A DNA stretch of 64,000 bases, from NCBI GenBank assembly GCA_036250195.1, contig JAVHZZ010000002.1:70670205-70734204 (forward strand), in the 5' to 3' direction. Source of the DNA: Mixophyes australis (taxonomy: Eukaryota; Chordata; Amphibia; Anura; Limnodynastidae). The notes beneath the pieces are model-generated. The model was not told the origin of the DNA. It worked only from the letters and a program-made list of their open reading frames with translations, and did not search any database. The position numbers were made by a program, and so were the translations under genes. Shown here in pieces: positions 9,928 to 20,487 of the stretch. Position 1 is the first letter of the stretch, and each line of letters opens with the position of its first letter.

Positions 9928-12900
9928 ATGGGCTTTAGAGCACTTTCTTTTAATGTTAAAGGGTTAAATAGCCCCCAGAAAAGGGGTAAGCTTTTCGCTA
10001 CCCTAAAACTTCATAAAGGCGATTTAATTTTTCTACAAGAGACTCATTTTCAACATAACTCCCATCCAGAACTCCGTTCCAAAGCATACCCCGTCTCATA
10101 CCATGCTTGCGATCACTCAACCAAAAAACGAGGGGTGGCGATTTTGTTTGCCCGCCATTTGACATATGAACTCATTGACTCCCTTACAGACAAAAAAGGC
10201 CGATACCTCATCTTGGTGGGTAAGCTTAACAACAAGCTATGCACGTTAGTTAATGTTTATGCTCCCAATCAGCATCAGAACCGCTTTTTTTCCAAATTAT
10301 ATGTATTGCTGTCCCGTATTTGCCAGGGGGACCTTATCGTAGCGGGAGATTTCAATGCTGTCTTGAATCAATCCTTGGATTGTTCCCCCCCTGTGGCTGC
10401 CCCCCCTAATACTTCTGACCCCTTATCCTCTAAATCTCTCCTCAGTCTCATGAAATCCCAGCTTCTCTACGACTCCTGGCGAGTGAAGGAACCGTCCTCT
10501 CGGGACTATACATATTACTCCCTGCCACACCATTCATACTCACGCATTGATATGATCCTGCTCAGCCACAACTTCGCATTAAACATCCAGGCGGCCCAAA
10601 TTCACCCAATGATTTGGTCTGATCACTCCCCTATATCTATAGATCTATGCGGCCTCCCAGACCGACCCCGCCCCATGACCTGGCGTCTTAATGACTCTCT
10701 GCTCCATAATGCGGATATAATCTCCCAGCTCGGGGCTCGCCTCGAAGATTACTTTGAGCTCAACGACCACCCAGATATCTCTAGGGCCACTTTATGGACA
10801 GCGCACAAGGCGGTCCTGAGGGGTCACCTGCTTAGCATTGCCTCCAGATGGAAGAAAGAAACCCATACCATGACCAACAAACTATCCCTTAAACTACAAT
10901 CTCTAGAAGCCAAACACAAGGCTACTCCGGACCCTTCCATTCTGCTAGCCCTCCGCGAGACTAAGGCCCAATTAGATCTTCTTCTCTCCAAGCAGGTAGC
11001 CAAACGCCTTAAATGGCTCCGGCAATCCTTCTACGAAAAGGGGGATAAGGCGGATAAAATTCTCGCTGCGCGGCTCCGTTCAGAAAGGTCCCACAAAAAT
11101 ATCATATCAATCCGTGATTCTAAGAACCAGCTCCTCCATAACCCTGCTGCCATTAGAGAGGCTTTCCAGCAATATTACTCCGCCCTATACAATCTCCCAT
11201 CTCCCCCTGCCTCTAACCCGCAGCAGTCTAACTCCTCGTTGATATCAGACTTCCTTGCTAAATCTAAACTTCCCAAATTATCCCCTCAGGCCCTCCAATT
11301 CCTTAACGAGGAAATTACATTAGAGGAAATTCAGCTTATTATTAAATCGCAAAAAAATGGAAAATCTCCAGGCCCAGACGGATTTACGGCAGCTTATTAT
11401 AAAAAAATTTCGAGTGTGCTTGCCCCCCACCTGCTCTCCCTGTACAATGGTGTCCTACAAGGAACCCCCTTCCCACCTGAAATGCTTGAAGCTAGAATTG
11501 TAGTGATCCCAAAAGAAGGGAAGGACCCACTTCATTGTTCCAGCTACAGACCCATCTCCCTTCTCAACCTGGATCTAAAGATCTTCGCTAAGATCCTAGC
11601 AAATCGTTTAAACATATTCCTCCCCTCGCTGATCCACTATGACCAGGTGGGATTTATTCCGGGCCGCCAGGCGAGGGACAACACCAGAAGAGCCATTGAT
11701 ATCATACACATTGCAAACACCAGGAGATCTCCCACTATAATCCTCTCTCTAGACGCTGAAAAAGCGTTTGATAGGATCTCTTGGGGTTTCATGAACGCGG
11801 CTCTTGAGGCCTTTGGCTTCGCTGGCAACTTCCTCACTGGCGTCCTGGCACTATATTCCTCACCCTCAGCTAAAGTCTTGATCAACGGGGTACCCTCAAA
11901 CCCGTTAGCCATCCAAAATGGCACGAGGCAGGGTTGTCCCCTCTCTCCCCTTATTTTTGCTCTGGTGATTGAACCACTGGCCTCTCAAATTCGCCATGAC
12001 CCTAATATTTCTGGTGTGCAGGTGGGGGACATCAACTCTAAAATTTCGCTTTTTGCGGACGATGTCCTGCTCTCACTCTCCCAACCAACGATTTCCCTAC
12101 CTAACCTGTATAATGCTCTCCAGGCCTATGGTGACGTATCTAGCTATAAAATAAATTATACAAAATCAGAGGCCCTATTGCTCCATGTCTCCCCCAAGGA
12201 GGCCGAAGTGTTACGGTCCTCTTTCAAATTCAAGTGGCAGACTAGAAAAATAAAATATCTGGGAGTATACCTCACACCCCGATACGACCTCCTCTACCAA
12301 GAGAATTTCCCACCTCTCTTCGCCAAAACGCAATCTGATTTGGCTTCCTGGAACCGCCTTATTATCTCGTGGCTGGGTAGGATCATTGCAGTAAAAATGA
12401 ACATCATACCCAAATGGCTGTATCTCTTCCAAACCCTACCAGTTTCTGTCCCTGCCACCCTCCTATCCAACATCCAGAAGGCCCTCACTCGGTTTATTTG
12501 GAATCATAGGCCCCCACGGGTATCGGTGGCTGTCCTGAAGAAGCCTATTCCCGGTGGTGGGAGGGGTCTACCCGATATTAAGATGTACTACCTAGCTTCT
12601 CACTTCTCTCAAATTGTTGCATCATATGCCCCCTCAGGTTCAATGTCATGGCTGGATCTAGAGGCGGCGCATACTGCCCTCCCTGATCTGACACCACTTT
12701 GGGGTTTATCCCCTATACACCGCCCCTCGCCCTCCAAACTCCTTCCCACCATTAAATTTGATGTTAAGATTTGGGATTCCTACTCCTTCAAATTAAAGCT
12801 TACATCTGCCCTCTCTCCCCTGACCCCCATCTGGTTTAACCCCATATTCCCTCCCGGCCTCTCTAGATTGAGACACCGTCTCTGGACTCAGGCCGGCCTT

Positions 12901-13740
12901 AAATTTCCATCAGATTTCTCGAAACAGGGCCAGTGGCTTCCACTAGCTGAGCTCCAGTTTCACTCCCCAGGCCGGACGCTTAGCCCCTTTGAGTTCTTTC
13001 AAATCAGCCATTTTTTGCGATCCCTGCCACCCAATTCTATACTGCGTCCCCTCACTCCATTTGAGAACCTATGCAAACACCACCCCATGTCCAAGGGCAT
13101 GATATCACAACTCTATAGTATCTTTCTCAATTCCACTCTTCACCCTCAGCTCCCCCACGAAGTTGAGTGGGAGAGAGATCTCGGCCCTCCGCCAGATGAG
13201 GAGGCCTGGGAGGACATGAGACTGGGGATAGCCAAAAGCTCTATATCAACCAGACTAAAAGAAACATCCTATAAAATTTACTATCGCTGGTATTATACCC
13301 CCACTCGACTTCACGCAATGTTCCCCTCCGCGTCGCCGGACTGCCGGCGGAATTGCGGCCACAGGGGTTCTATGCTACATATCTGGTGGACTTGTCCAAT
13401 TATCGCTCCCTTCTGGGACGCGATTCATGGCTTTATCAATACTTTATTTGAGATTCCCGTTGCAAAGGACCCCTGGATCTTTCTCCTTTGTTACCCTCCC
13501 CCGGATCTTGATAAACTCGCCAAAAAACTGACGGCGCACATCCTCACAGCCGCCAAATCTCTTATTGCCCTCAACTGGAAGCGTGCTTCCTCTCCATCTT
13601 TTTCGGCCCTTAAAAAACAAATTTGGAATGTGGCAGCAATGGAAGAGATTACTTACCATCTACACGACAGAGGTTACGCTTTCACCCAAGTCTGGGCTCC
13701 ATGGCAAATGGCGGCAAGCGCGTTTCCCTCTGATACTTGA
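9928..13740 (+). CDS. L1 ORF2: endonuclease and reverse transcriptase
   Basis: 1270-aa enzyme for target-primed reverse transcription. The N-terminal AP-type endonuclease is complete: Glu38 in FLQETHFQ, VNVYAPNQ near residue 110, Asp141 and Asn143 in AGDFNAVL, SRIDMILLS near 210, and Asp232-His233 in SDHSPISIDL. The reverse transcriptase follows: KSPGPDGFTAAYY near 485, RPISLLNLDLKIFAKILANR near 535, Asp609 in LDAEKAFDRISW, NGTRQGCPLSPLIFALVIEP near 660, Asp711 and Asp712 in FADDVLL, and KYLGVYLTPR near 780. The C-terminus has a C-x3-C-x7-H-x4-C zinc knuckle at Cys1139, Cys1143, His1151, Cys1156. All catalytic residues are present and there is no stop or frameshift. Start chosen at the ATG at 9928, giving the usual ALSFNVKGLNSP beginning. 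Confidence 0.97.
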   Translation: MGFRALSFNVKGLNSPQKRGKLFATLKLHKGDLIFLQETHFQHNSHPELRSKAYPVSYHACDHSTKKRGVAILFARHLTYELIDSLTDKKGRYLILVGKLNNKLCTLVNVYAPNQHQNRFFSKLYVLLSRICQGDLIVAGDFNAVLNQSLDCSPPVAAPPNTSDPLSSKSLLSLMKSQLLYDSWRVKEPSSRDYTYYSLPHHSYSRIDMILLSHNFALNIQAAQIHPMIWSDHSPISIDLCGLPDRPRPMTWRLNDSLLHNADIISQLGARLEDYFELNDHPDISRATLWTAHKAVLRGHLLSIASRWKKETHTMTNKLSLKLQSLEAKHKATPDPSILLALRETKAQLDLLLSKQVAKRLKWLRQSFYEKGDKADKILAARLRSERSHKNIISIRDSKNQLLHNPAAIREAFQQYYSALYNLPSPPASNPQQSNSSLISDFLAKSKLPKLSPQALQFLNEEITLEEIQLIIKSQKNGKSPGPDGFTAAYYKKISSVLAPHLLSLYNGVLQGTPFPPEMLEARIVVIPKEGKDPLHCSSYRPISLLNLDLKIFAKILANRLNIFLPSLIHYDQVGFIPGRQARDNTRRAIDIIHIANTRRSPTIILSLDAEKAFDRISWGFMNAALEAFGFAGNFLTGVLALYSSPSAKVLINGVPSNPLAIQNGTRQGCPLSPLIFALVIEPLASQIRHDPNISGVQVGDINSKISLFADDVLLSLSQPTISLPNLYNALQAYGDVSSYKINYTKSEALLLHVSPKEAEVLRSSFKFKWQTRKIKYLGVYLTPRYDLLYQENFPPLFAKTQSDLASWNRLIISWLGRIIAVKMNIIPKWLYLFQTLPVSVPATLLSNIQKALTRFIWNHRPPRVSVAVLKKPIPGGGRGLPDIKMYYLASHFSQIVASYAPSGSMSWLDLEAAHTALPDLTPLWGLSPIHRPSPSKLLPTIKFDVKIWDSYSFKLKLTSALSPLTPIWFNPIFPPGLSRLRHRLWTQAGLKFPSDFSKQGQWLPLAELQFHSPGRTLSPFEFFQISHFLRSLPPNSILRPLTPFENLCKHHPMSKGMISQLYSIFLNSTLHPQLPHEVEWERDLGPPPDEEAWEDMRLGIAKSSISTRLKETSYKIYYRWYYTPTRLHAMFPSASPDCRRNCGHRGSMLHIWWTCPIIAPFWDAIHGFINTLFEIPVAKDPWIFLLCYPPPDLDKLAKKLTAHILTAAKSLIALNWKRASSPSFSALKKQIWNVAAMEEITYHLHDRGYAFTQVWAPWQMAASAFPSDT

Positions 13741-14106
13741 TTTCCTCGTGGAGGCCCATGTGTGGCGAGTGAGTCCCTGCTCCTGCTCTACCAACCCTTG
13801 ACCCTCTAACACACATTCATTACCTTCCCCCTGACTGTACCCCTGCCTAACTTCTGTGGTCTTCCTTCCCACCCCCCCTCTCTTACAACCCCCCCCCCCC
13901 AATTCTATTTTGATGTTGTCTGATCTATGTAAGATAAAGCAAGAAATAATATAAAAAACTGGTCACTTTACAGCTTAAGTTCCCTGTGGATGTCCTACCA
14001 GGATTTCAGTACAATGTAAATGTCTTCCTATGCACACACTGTAACTTTCAGATTTTGTATCTTGTATACCTTGTATTGCTTGACCATTCAAAATAAAGAA
14101 TTATAA
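13741..14106 (+). promoter_or_regulatory. L1 3' UTR with poly(A) signal
   Basis: Pyrimidine-rich then AT-rich 3' UTR, with AATAAA at 14092-14097 and a short AATTATAA tail directly before the right target duplication (14107-14119). Confidence 0.8.
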
Positions 14107-14119
14107 TAAATAATACAAT

Positions 14120-15001
14120 CGGCAAGACATAAGTATTCCCACAGTCAGATCATCCATAACTGACATAGGTGCATGTAAATGTCCTCATTTAAACATGATA
14201 TCTTCCAGCAGCGTATATAATATGACATAACCATTTGATAATAACACAGCTTTGAGCTTTGTGCCATAGGCAGATAGGTTCTGTGCTCTTATGTTTAGAG
14301 GGGCTCAACAGTGACTAGACCTCTTGGCTGTAATGGATTATATCTCATTTAATAACCTCTGTAGACTAAGCTTGTGAATTGTAAGCGTGGCAGGTACACG
14401 GAATTAGTAATAATTGGATTGCATACATTATACAGTTATGGACAGAGTTACAATGATTCCAGGATTTGGTCCAGGTTTCAAAGGAATAGTGAAGGTTTTT
14501 TTAATAGATTCAGCTAAATCTTAGGGGCTTGCTCCCATCTGAATGCTTTTGATGCACTTTTCATGCATTATCTAAAGCATTATAATTAGAGCAAATTACA
14601 CTTAGTTGTGTAGTTTACACCAGCGCTTCTGAGTTCTTAACACTGCATTGAAGAGTTTAGAATACAGCATTTTCCATCTGTCATGTGTTAATGTACAATT
14701 TTCCATTCATGCAATCGTAGACATGCACAAAGTCTAAAAAATTAATCAAAAAGTGTTTTGGAAACATTGAACTGAAAGTATAGCTACATTAACTGCTGAT
14801 GTTGAACACTGCACTATTTTGCACCCAGAAAAATGCAGCATTCTGCATTGGTAACACATAGGAGTAAATAGAAAATGCGGACGTGCAAAGCCGGATCACT
14901 CACTAACCAACCAACCAAGGCTACGGGCCAGTGCCCACATTTCCCTAACCCAGTTTTATGGCTGGGCAGGGGGGTGAGTGTTTAAAATTAATCTATTAAG
15001 T
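14120..15001. other. AT-rich intergenic DNA
   Basis: No gene or recognisable element. A short ACCAACCAACC direct repeat lies near 14908. The last 8 bases (14994-15001) form the imperfect left flank of the next hAT element. Confidence 0.5.
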
Positions 15002-15622
15002 CAGTGGTCAGGGAACAGGGGTAAATGACCCCAAATGGGGTAAAAATGAAATTCCTGGGGGTAATGCTGCCGATTCACATGCTGTCAGTTGGATTGTAGA
15101 CCCCTTTAAATGTGAAATTTCTGTTGTACCAGAAGAGCCTCAAGGGTTGGCAGAGGCACTTCTTGAGCTTCGATACAATAATGAAGCACGTATTGCATTT
15201 GAAAACAAAGCAGATCTGTCATATTTTTGGATGTCAACGGCTGCAAAGGCATCAAAATTGCACATGAGGAGGCAGTCAAAAAGTTGCTGCTCTTTGCAAC
15301 AACCTACCTTTGCGAACAAGGATTTTCCACTCTAACGAACATAAAAACAAAGCAGAGAAATCGATTGGATGCTGAAGACTGTATCCAAATTGCCCTGACT
15401 TCAAAATGCCCCAATATTGATGTTCTCATATAAAACATGAAGCAACATCATTTCTCCAAAACCTGAAGTTTTTAAGTTGAAGCTTTCAAAGAAATTTTGA
15501 ATAGATTCAATAACATTTTGAATTCCAATAATTAATAATATATGATTTCCTTCCTTTCAAATCAAGGGAGTAACGTCAGCGTATCTAAATATATTTGGGG
15601 GTAAAAAAGTTCCTTGACCCTG
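15002..15622 (+). mobile_element. Decayed hAT transposon (ZBED/FAM200-like)
   Basis: Left end CAGTGGTCAGGGAAC and reversed right end CAGGGTCAAGGAAC are related inverted repeats. Flanks TATTAAGT and TACTAAGG match at 6 of 8 positions, as expected for an old 8-bp hAT target duplication. Only about 620 bp remain, so most of the transposase was deleted. Confidence 0.75.
15147..15433 (+). pseudogene. hAT transposase C-terminal dimerisation domain relic
   Basis: Two overlapping frames carry the end of a hAT transposase. Frame 15147-15335 has EALLELRYNNEARIAFENK and frame 15227-15433 has LLLFATTYLCEQGFSTLTNI followed by KTKQRNRLDAEDCIQIAL and a stop. The CEQGFS..TNIKTKQRNRL block is the hAT dimerisation signature shared with ZBED5 and FAM200-type proteins. 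One frameshift joins the two parts. The N-terminal zinc finger and catalytic core are missing. Confidence 0.8.
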
Positions 15623-17574
15623 TACTAAGGGGTCTGGATTAACTTTTGCTTTCAAACATTGATTCACTGCAAGCTATGTTTCACTGCATGGTATCTGGTG
15701 GATGGGCAGAGGTAACAAATGCTCTGCCTATAGGAACATTTTGGCTGTTAGGAGCAGGACTGGCAAAGCCACCACATTGCTAAAGAGAGCAGCATCAGCC
15801 CTGTGAGAGAGCTGCAGGCGATTGATACTCACTCCCTTAAATTGTCTGTCTTCTGATTGGTAGTTCAGCAACTGACATATCAATCACAGAGGAAGTGTGC
15901 AGCACCATTGTGGCTACTGGCACTCTCTCCAGACTGCAATAAAAATAAGGGTAAGTAAATAGAGTGATAATGCCATGGAAATGGCAATTTGGCTGGGGTG
16001 ATAGAAGTGGGGGCCAAATCAATATCTCCCCTATAGCCCCATGGGGCCTTGTCTGCCCCTGGCCGCATGTAACGTTTGACAGATACACTGCATTTCTTAT
16101 TTATTTCTTGGTACCACCATAAAGCTACAGAACGCCATTTCCGCTGTCCGGAAGAACATGGCAATCAAAATTTCCTACGTGCCACCAGATTTAGGATTTG
16201 ACCACCAGAATCCAAATTCTGCTATTGCTTCCAGGAGCTAAAATTCTAAATGAAATGTTATCCTATAGGCTGATCCTCTTAGCTTAATTATAATATGCAA
16301 ATTACTATTTTAGTATTTTGCATAATCATAAAGGATATTTCTGCTGACAAAGTATTTTCCAGTTAAAAGCCCCTCTCCCCATCAACCGTTGGCTGGTACC
16401 CCTGTAGTTTGGGAGTACTCCCTTCCATCAGTGCTGTCTTCTCTCTGATTAGACAGCACAGGAGATTTAAAAAGCAAACAGTGTTACATTAGTTTCTATC
16501 GCAGGCAGCAATTGTCCAGAGCCATGGCTCAGAGCAATCAGCACCTGCCTTTAAAACACGCTGCCTTTTGCATCTCCTCTTACCCCTAGTGTTGACAGAA
16601 TATCCTTTGCTTGGTGATCACATAAAATATGGATTTGGTGTATCACTAATGTAGTTATGCCTAACTGTATTTGCAGGAATTATGAAAATTAAGTGTATGC
16701 AGTGACAGTTCTATATAATGCAGATTACTATCAATATAATCTGTTTTTGTAAACACCTTGAATTAGGTGTGTATGGTATTCTGTGAGCGGTGAGTAATTT
16801 GCTCGTGTAGTATATGGAAGCACTATCCCCTGTGGGATTTGTTGTCTCCTGGCTTGTTTCCTGTAGGTCACATGATTGCCTAACAGCAAGTGCATTGGAG
16901 TATTATGGGATAGGGCACGCTGCGGCGTTGCCAGGGAGATGCATCCTAGCAGCAGTGCATGAAGTCAGAGCTAAAGATAGCACTGACAGCACAGAGACAG
17001 AGATTTATGCTATGTGTGTGTGTATCGGTGTGTTACTATCTGTGTCAGCATCCTGCTATTGGGTGTGATGGTTTCTTTGTAATATTGTGTGGTTCATACT
17101 GTTGGTTTCTAATATTGCATCATACTGTTGTCAATCTGTAACTGTGTTGTCATTCTTATTGGATGTAAACAATATAGGCTTATTTCTCAGGGCACATGTT
17201 ACAGTGTAACATCAAAGGCTTTACAAAATAAGGAATACTAGTAAATCAGGTGCAGCCATTAGATTGTGAGACAAAGGGGGTGATGCAGAGCGAGTACTAT
17301 GGCAGTTTATATAGCGTATCTTGCATCGCTCTGTGTATGCCCAGAAAAGCATATGGACCCATTAGGATTTGCATGATTCTGCCACTAACGTATGCATGCG
17401 TCTGGATAGGCAGAATGGGAGCACTGTAACGTAGGCCTAGTACAGTAAGGACATGTTTGTGTAATTTTGAACAGAGGCAGCGTGGGACAAAGGTACTTAT
17501 GCTGTTGAGAAAAGCGTATTATTTACAGGTGGTCAGGGACAAATGCAAATAGTGGATGATAATGATAGCAGAAC
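15623..17574. other. Intergenic DNA with a diverged MITE fragment
   Basis: No host gene recognised. At about 17270-17460 the words GGTGATGCAGAGCGAG and CTCTGTGTATGCCCAGAAAAGC resemble the MITE-like repeats at 30516 and 40938. The rest appears unique. Confidence 0.45.
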
Positions 17575-17645
17575 TACTAAACTGCTTGTGATTGGCTATT
17601 TGAGGATCTATCATTCTCAAACAGCCAATCACAAGCAGTTTAGTA
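17575..17645. repeat. 71-nt near-perfect hairpin
   Basis: The left arm starts TACTAAACTGCTTGTGATTG and the right arm is its reverse complement ending CAATCACAAGCAGTTTAGTA. The stem is about 29 of 30 bp with an 11-nt loop. It could be a minimal MITE or a small-RNA precursor-like hairpin. A CCAAT/ATTGG word lies in each arm. Confidence 0.85.
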
Positions 17646-19181
17646 TCCAATCAGCTTATGCTGATTGGTGACTTCCTTGTCTCTTGTGCATATATTATGC
17701 TTTTGTGTGCGTTTTTAAGCAAAACATCTTTTTTTTCCCATACACTAGAAGGACAGCGTCTTCTGCTGTTCTAGAGAGGTTTAAGTAGCTGTATTTATGC
17801 TTAATAGCGAATGTATTTGTTGGAAATAAAATAAATGGTTAAAACAATGGGTGCAAGAGTGACATAAGTGTATGTGGTGTATGTCTGGCATAAACCGGGG
17901 CATACTTTTGCCGACCAGCACGCATCCTGGATAATTGCCACTTTGCATTGTGTCATTTTTAATGAATGCAAATTGCGCCTGCGATTTGGGGAACAATAGC
18001 AGACAACTCTGCATCAGCCCCAAAGTGTAGAAACACTTCAGCGCACTAGGATTAGTGTCCGGTCATTTTATTGTAATCTGCTGCAGTACTACGACCTGTC
18101 AACTCTCCTGGTGTTTTTTGGAGTCTTCCCAAATTGATCCCTCTTCTCCCAGTCTCAAGATTTTCACTACAATTTTGGGGTACTGAAATTCCAACACAAC
18201 CATCCCCAAAAAGTGAACATTTACTTCTGGTTTTAAACCAGGACAAAGTAGCCAGTGAATTGGTGACATTTATTAAAAACTGTGCAAATGAAACAGTTGT
18301 ATTGGCATTTTCTAAACCAACAATTACAATCTAAATGGTTGCTATAGGCAACATCATCATTTTTCTGTCTTCAGTAATGTCACCCATTGTCTTTCTAAAT
18401 GGTTCTTCACAACCATTTGTTTGCTTCAGCACACATTGTTTACTGAATGAGTACTCCGGAGACATAGTCTACATGACATAATGGGTCATCTGATCTACAG
18501 TACGCGATCCATTACCGTGTGTGTACTTAGTATTTGGGTATATATTTGGCAAAATATGGGTTAATACATAAGAGGTATAGTATAAACAATATCTTTTAAA
18601 GAACTCTATAGTCAATGGTTTAACACCTTAGGTATTGTAAATATATGCATCCTGTAGATGGTTATTTGGATCAAATAATTTTATTATTTCTCCTTTCTCT
18701 ATGTGGTATAGAGTTACAATTCCTGGGCTTAAAGGGTTATGAACCGCTAATGTACATAATGTAATTTAAGTCTTTCCCTCCACAACAAAAGTGGAAATGT
18801 TACATACTGTGTAGGTCTCTGGATAATAAGAATAACTGTGAACAAGAAGACTTGTATTGTAATGCCAGGCTAAATTGTTGCTAGCACTGAAAGAAAATCA
18901 ACCAATTACAGCATTTGTGTCTTTCTCAGCATTCCGGCAAAACATTTGTGTCTGTATATCAATGGAGAACTGAAGCAATTTTGGGCTACTGTACAAAGAA
19001 TTTTGCACTCATTTCTGTAGACTGACGAATTCATATTAAACAATTTGAAAATAAACCCCAGTGTAAAATAGAAATCTAAAATTGCACTAATATATCAGTT
19101 TTCATTTTTTTCCCAAAATATTTTTGTTAGCGTAACATTGTCCGCTGGACTGCACAAAAATAAACATATCTAAATGGTTAT
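17646..19181. other. Intergenic DNA, one relict X-box word
   Basis: No gene recognised. GGTTGCTATAGGCAAC at about 18337-18352 matches the core of the MITE at 32782 but the rest of that MITE is not evident. Otherwise AT-rich unique-looking sequence. Confidence 0.45.
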
Positions 19182-19300
19182 TATGAAGTTTAGTCATCAA
19201 TTTCCAGCACCATGGACAGCAGATAAATGGTTCTATAACGTCTATTCTGAGTGTTCATGCTGTCCATGGTACTGGATCATTTATGATTCTAAACTTCATT
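19182..19300. repeat. Interrupted inverted repeat of about 120 nt
   Basis: The arms pair in two blocks: ATGAAGTTTAG with CTAAACTTCAT, and CCAGCACCATGGACAGCA with TGCTGTCCATGGTACTGG, separated by asymmetric loops and a 37-nt terminal loop. Consistent with a small MITE or hairpin RNA precursor. Confidence 0.75.
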
Positions 19301-19679
19301 ACTATTAAATAAACACTATACTTCAGAGACTAGATATAAATATGCAACTTTTTATAATTAAAAATTTCTAGATTATCTCATTTTTACAGATAACCAGTTA
19401 CCGAGAGGACGCTGCATGATAATGAAAGATAATGCAAAATAATTCAAATTGCTTGAAAGATATTCTGTCCTTGAAAAACCAGTCAAGAGTTCCAACCCAT
19501 AGTAACCAATCAAACATTAGCATTCATTGTATAACTTGCACTAGACTGACCAAAGCTAGCTGCTGATTGGTTGTTATGTTATTGCATATTTGTACTTTGT
19601 AATTAAGTAATCCTGAGTGTCTTCAAATGACGACAATGATTTTTCATAACAGCCAAATGATTGTTTGTCGTTGCACTTA

Positions 19680-19939
19680 TCTAATATATAAAAGCCTAGC
19701 GGCGTGTGTTAGTGTGTGTGTGTGTGGAAAAAACTACCAGGTGACAGAGTGCTCAAGCTGCAGCGCCACCTGCTGGGCGGAGTTATATACTACACTGACC
19801 TACTAAATTCTTAGCATTATCTAATATATAAAAGCCTAGTGGCGTGTGTGTGTGGCGATGAAGATGACAAGAACCTTTTTAACACCTTAAGTAGCTTGAT
19901 TTGACTAGAATACATGAGTATCATGCACGGGTTAACTTG
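19680..19939 (+). mobile_element. Non-autonomous Helitron with a repeated 5' end
   Basis: Left end TCTAATATATAAAAGCCTAG after an A. Right end has the subterminal palindrome CATGAGTATCATG and terminates GGGTTAACTTG before a T. The 5' end sequence recurs at about 19819, suggesting one Helitron inserted into another or a partial duplication. An internal block (CTGCAGCGCCACCTGCTGGG) is shared with the copies at 23287, 38248 and 59723. Confidence 0.8.
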
Positions 19940-20090
19940 TTCATAATGCATGTCCATAAAGGATGAGCTTAATTTATACAAGCTTTTTTAACACCTTAAG
20001 TAGCTTGATTTGACTAGAATGCATGAGTATCATGCACGGGTTAACTTGTTCATAATACATGTCCATAAAGGATGAGCTTAATTTATACAA
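19873..20090 (+). repeat. Tandem duplication of a Helitron 3' end plus flank
   Basis: A segment of about 108 bp running from TTTTTAACACCTTAAGTAGC through the Helitron end to GATGAGCTTAATTTATACAA occurs twice in direct orientation (about 19873-19981 and 19983-20090) with only a few differences. Flanking host sequence is duplicated too, so it arose by tandem duplication, not a second insertion. Confidence 0.85.
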
Positions 20091-20487
20091 ATTGTGGCGA
20101 TGTTTATTCATATTTTGTAGAACTATACTATAGTTACCAATTATTAACAACCATTTACTATTTAACTGTTAAACATAGTACAAAATCTGAAACATTGGAT
20201 GCCATTAGCAAAATAAAATCATGTCTTTATTCAGGTTGAAATACCAGTAGAATCCCAGCCAGAGTCCAGATGTTTTTCATTCATGTAAACATTTGGAAAT
20301 ATTAGATCTATAGCCTATGTCTGGGTATGAGCAGAAGCAGCATCTTTAATGCGTAGCAGGTAGTTAATGGTCATTTACAAACTGTTGTATAAATAGGAAG
20401 CTTTGATCGGTAGAGGGCAAAATAATCTAAAAGCAACAAAGAGTTTTGATAAAACAATTTGCAGCTTCATTTTGTGGATCTCATACA
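20091..20487. other. AT-rich intergenic DNA
   Basis: Nothing recognised. Confidence 0.4.

Larger units (their letters stand above)
6987..14106 (+). mobile_element. Full-length L1-type LINE with intact ORF1 and ORF2
   Basis: A 7.12-kb element flanked by a perfect 13-bp target-site duplication TAAATAATACAAT (6974-6986 and 14107-14119). Order: 21-G run, GC-rich 5' UTR (to 7938), ORF1 (7939-8913), pyrimidine-rich spacer of about 1 kb, ORF2 (9928-13740), 3' UTR with AATAAA at 14092-14097, and a short AT-rich tail. Both ORFs are uninterrupted. Perfect flanks, full length and open frames argue for a recent insertion that could still be competent; activity itself is not shown. Best placed in the L1/Tx1 group from the ORF1 coiled-coil architecture and the ORF2 C-terminal zinc-knuckle. 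Confidence 0.95.

Noticed and set aside
9396..9938. Open frames in the L1 inter-ORF spacer as a third ORF
   Set aside because: They are low-complexity Pro/Ser/Leu translations of C-rich pyrimidine tracts and overlap in several frames.
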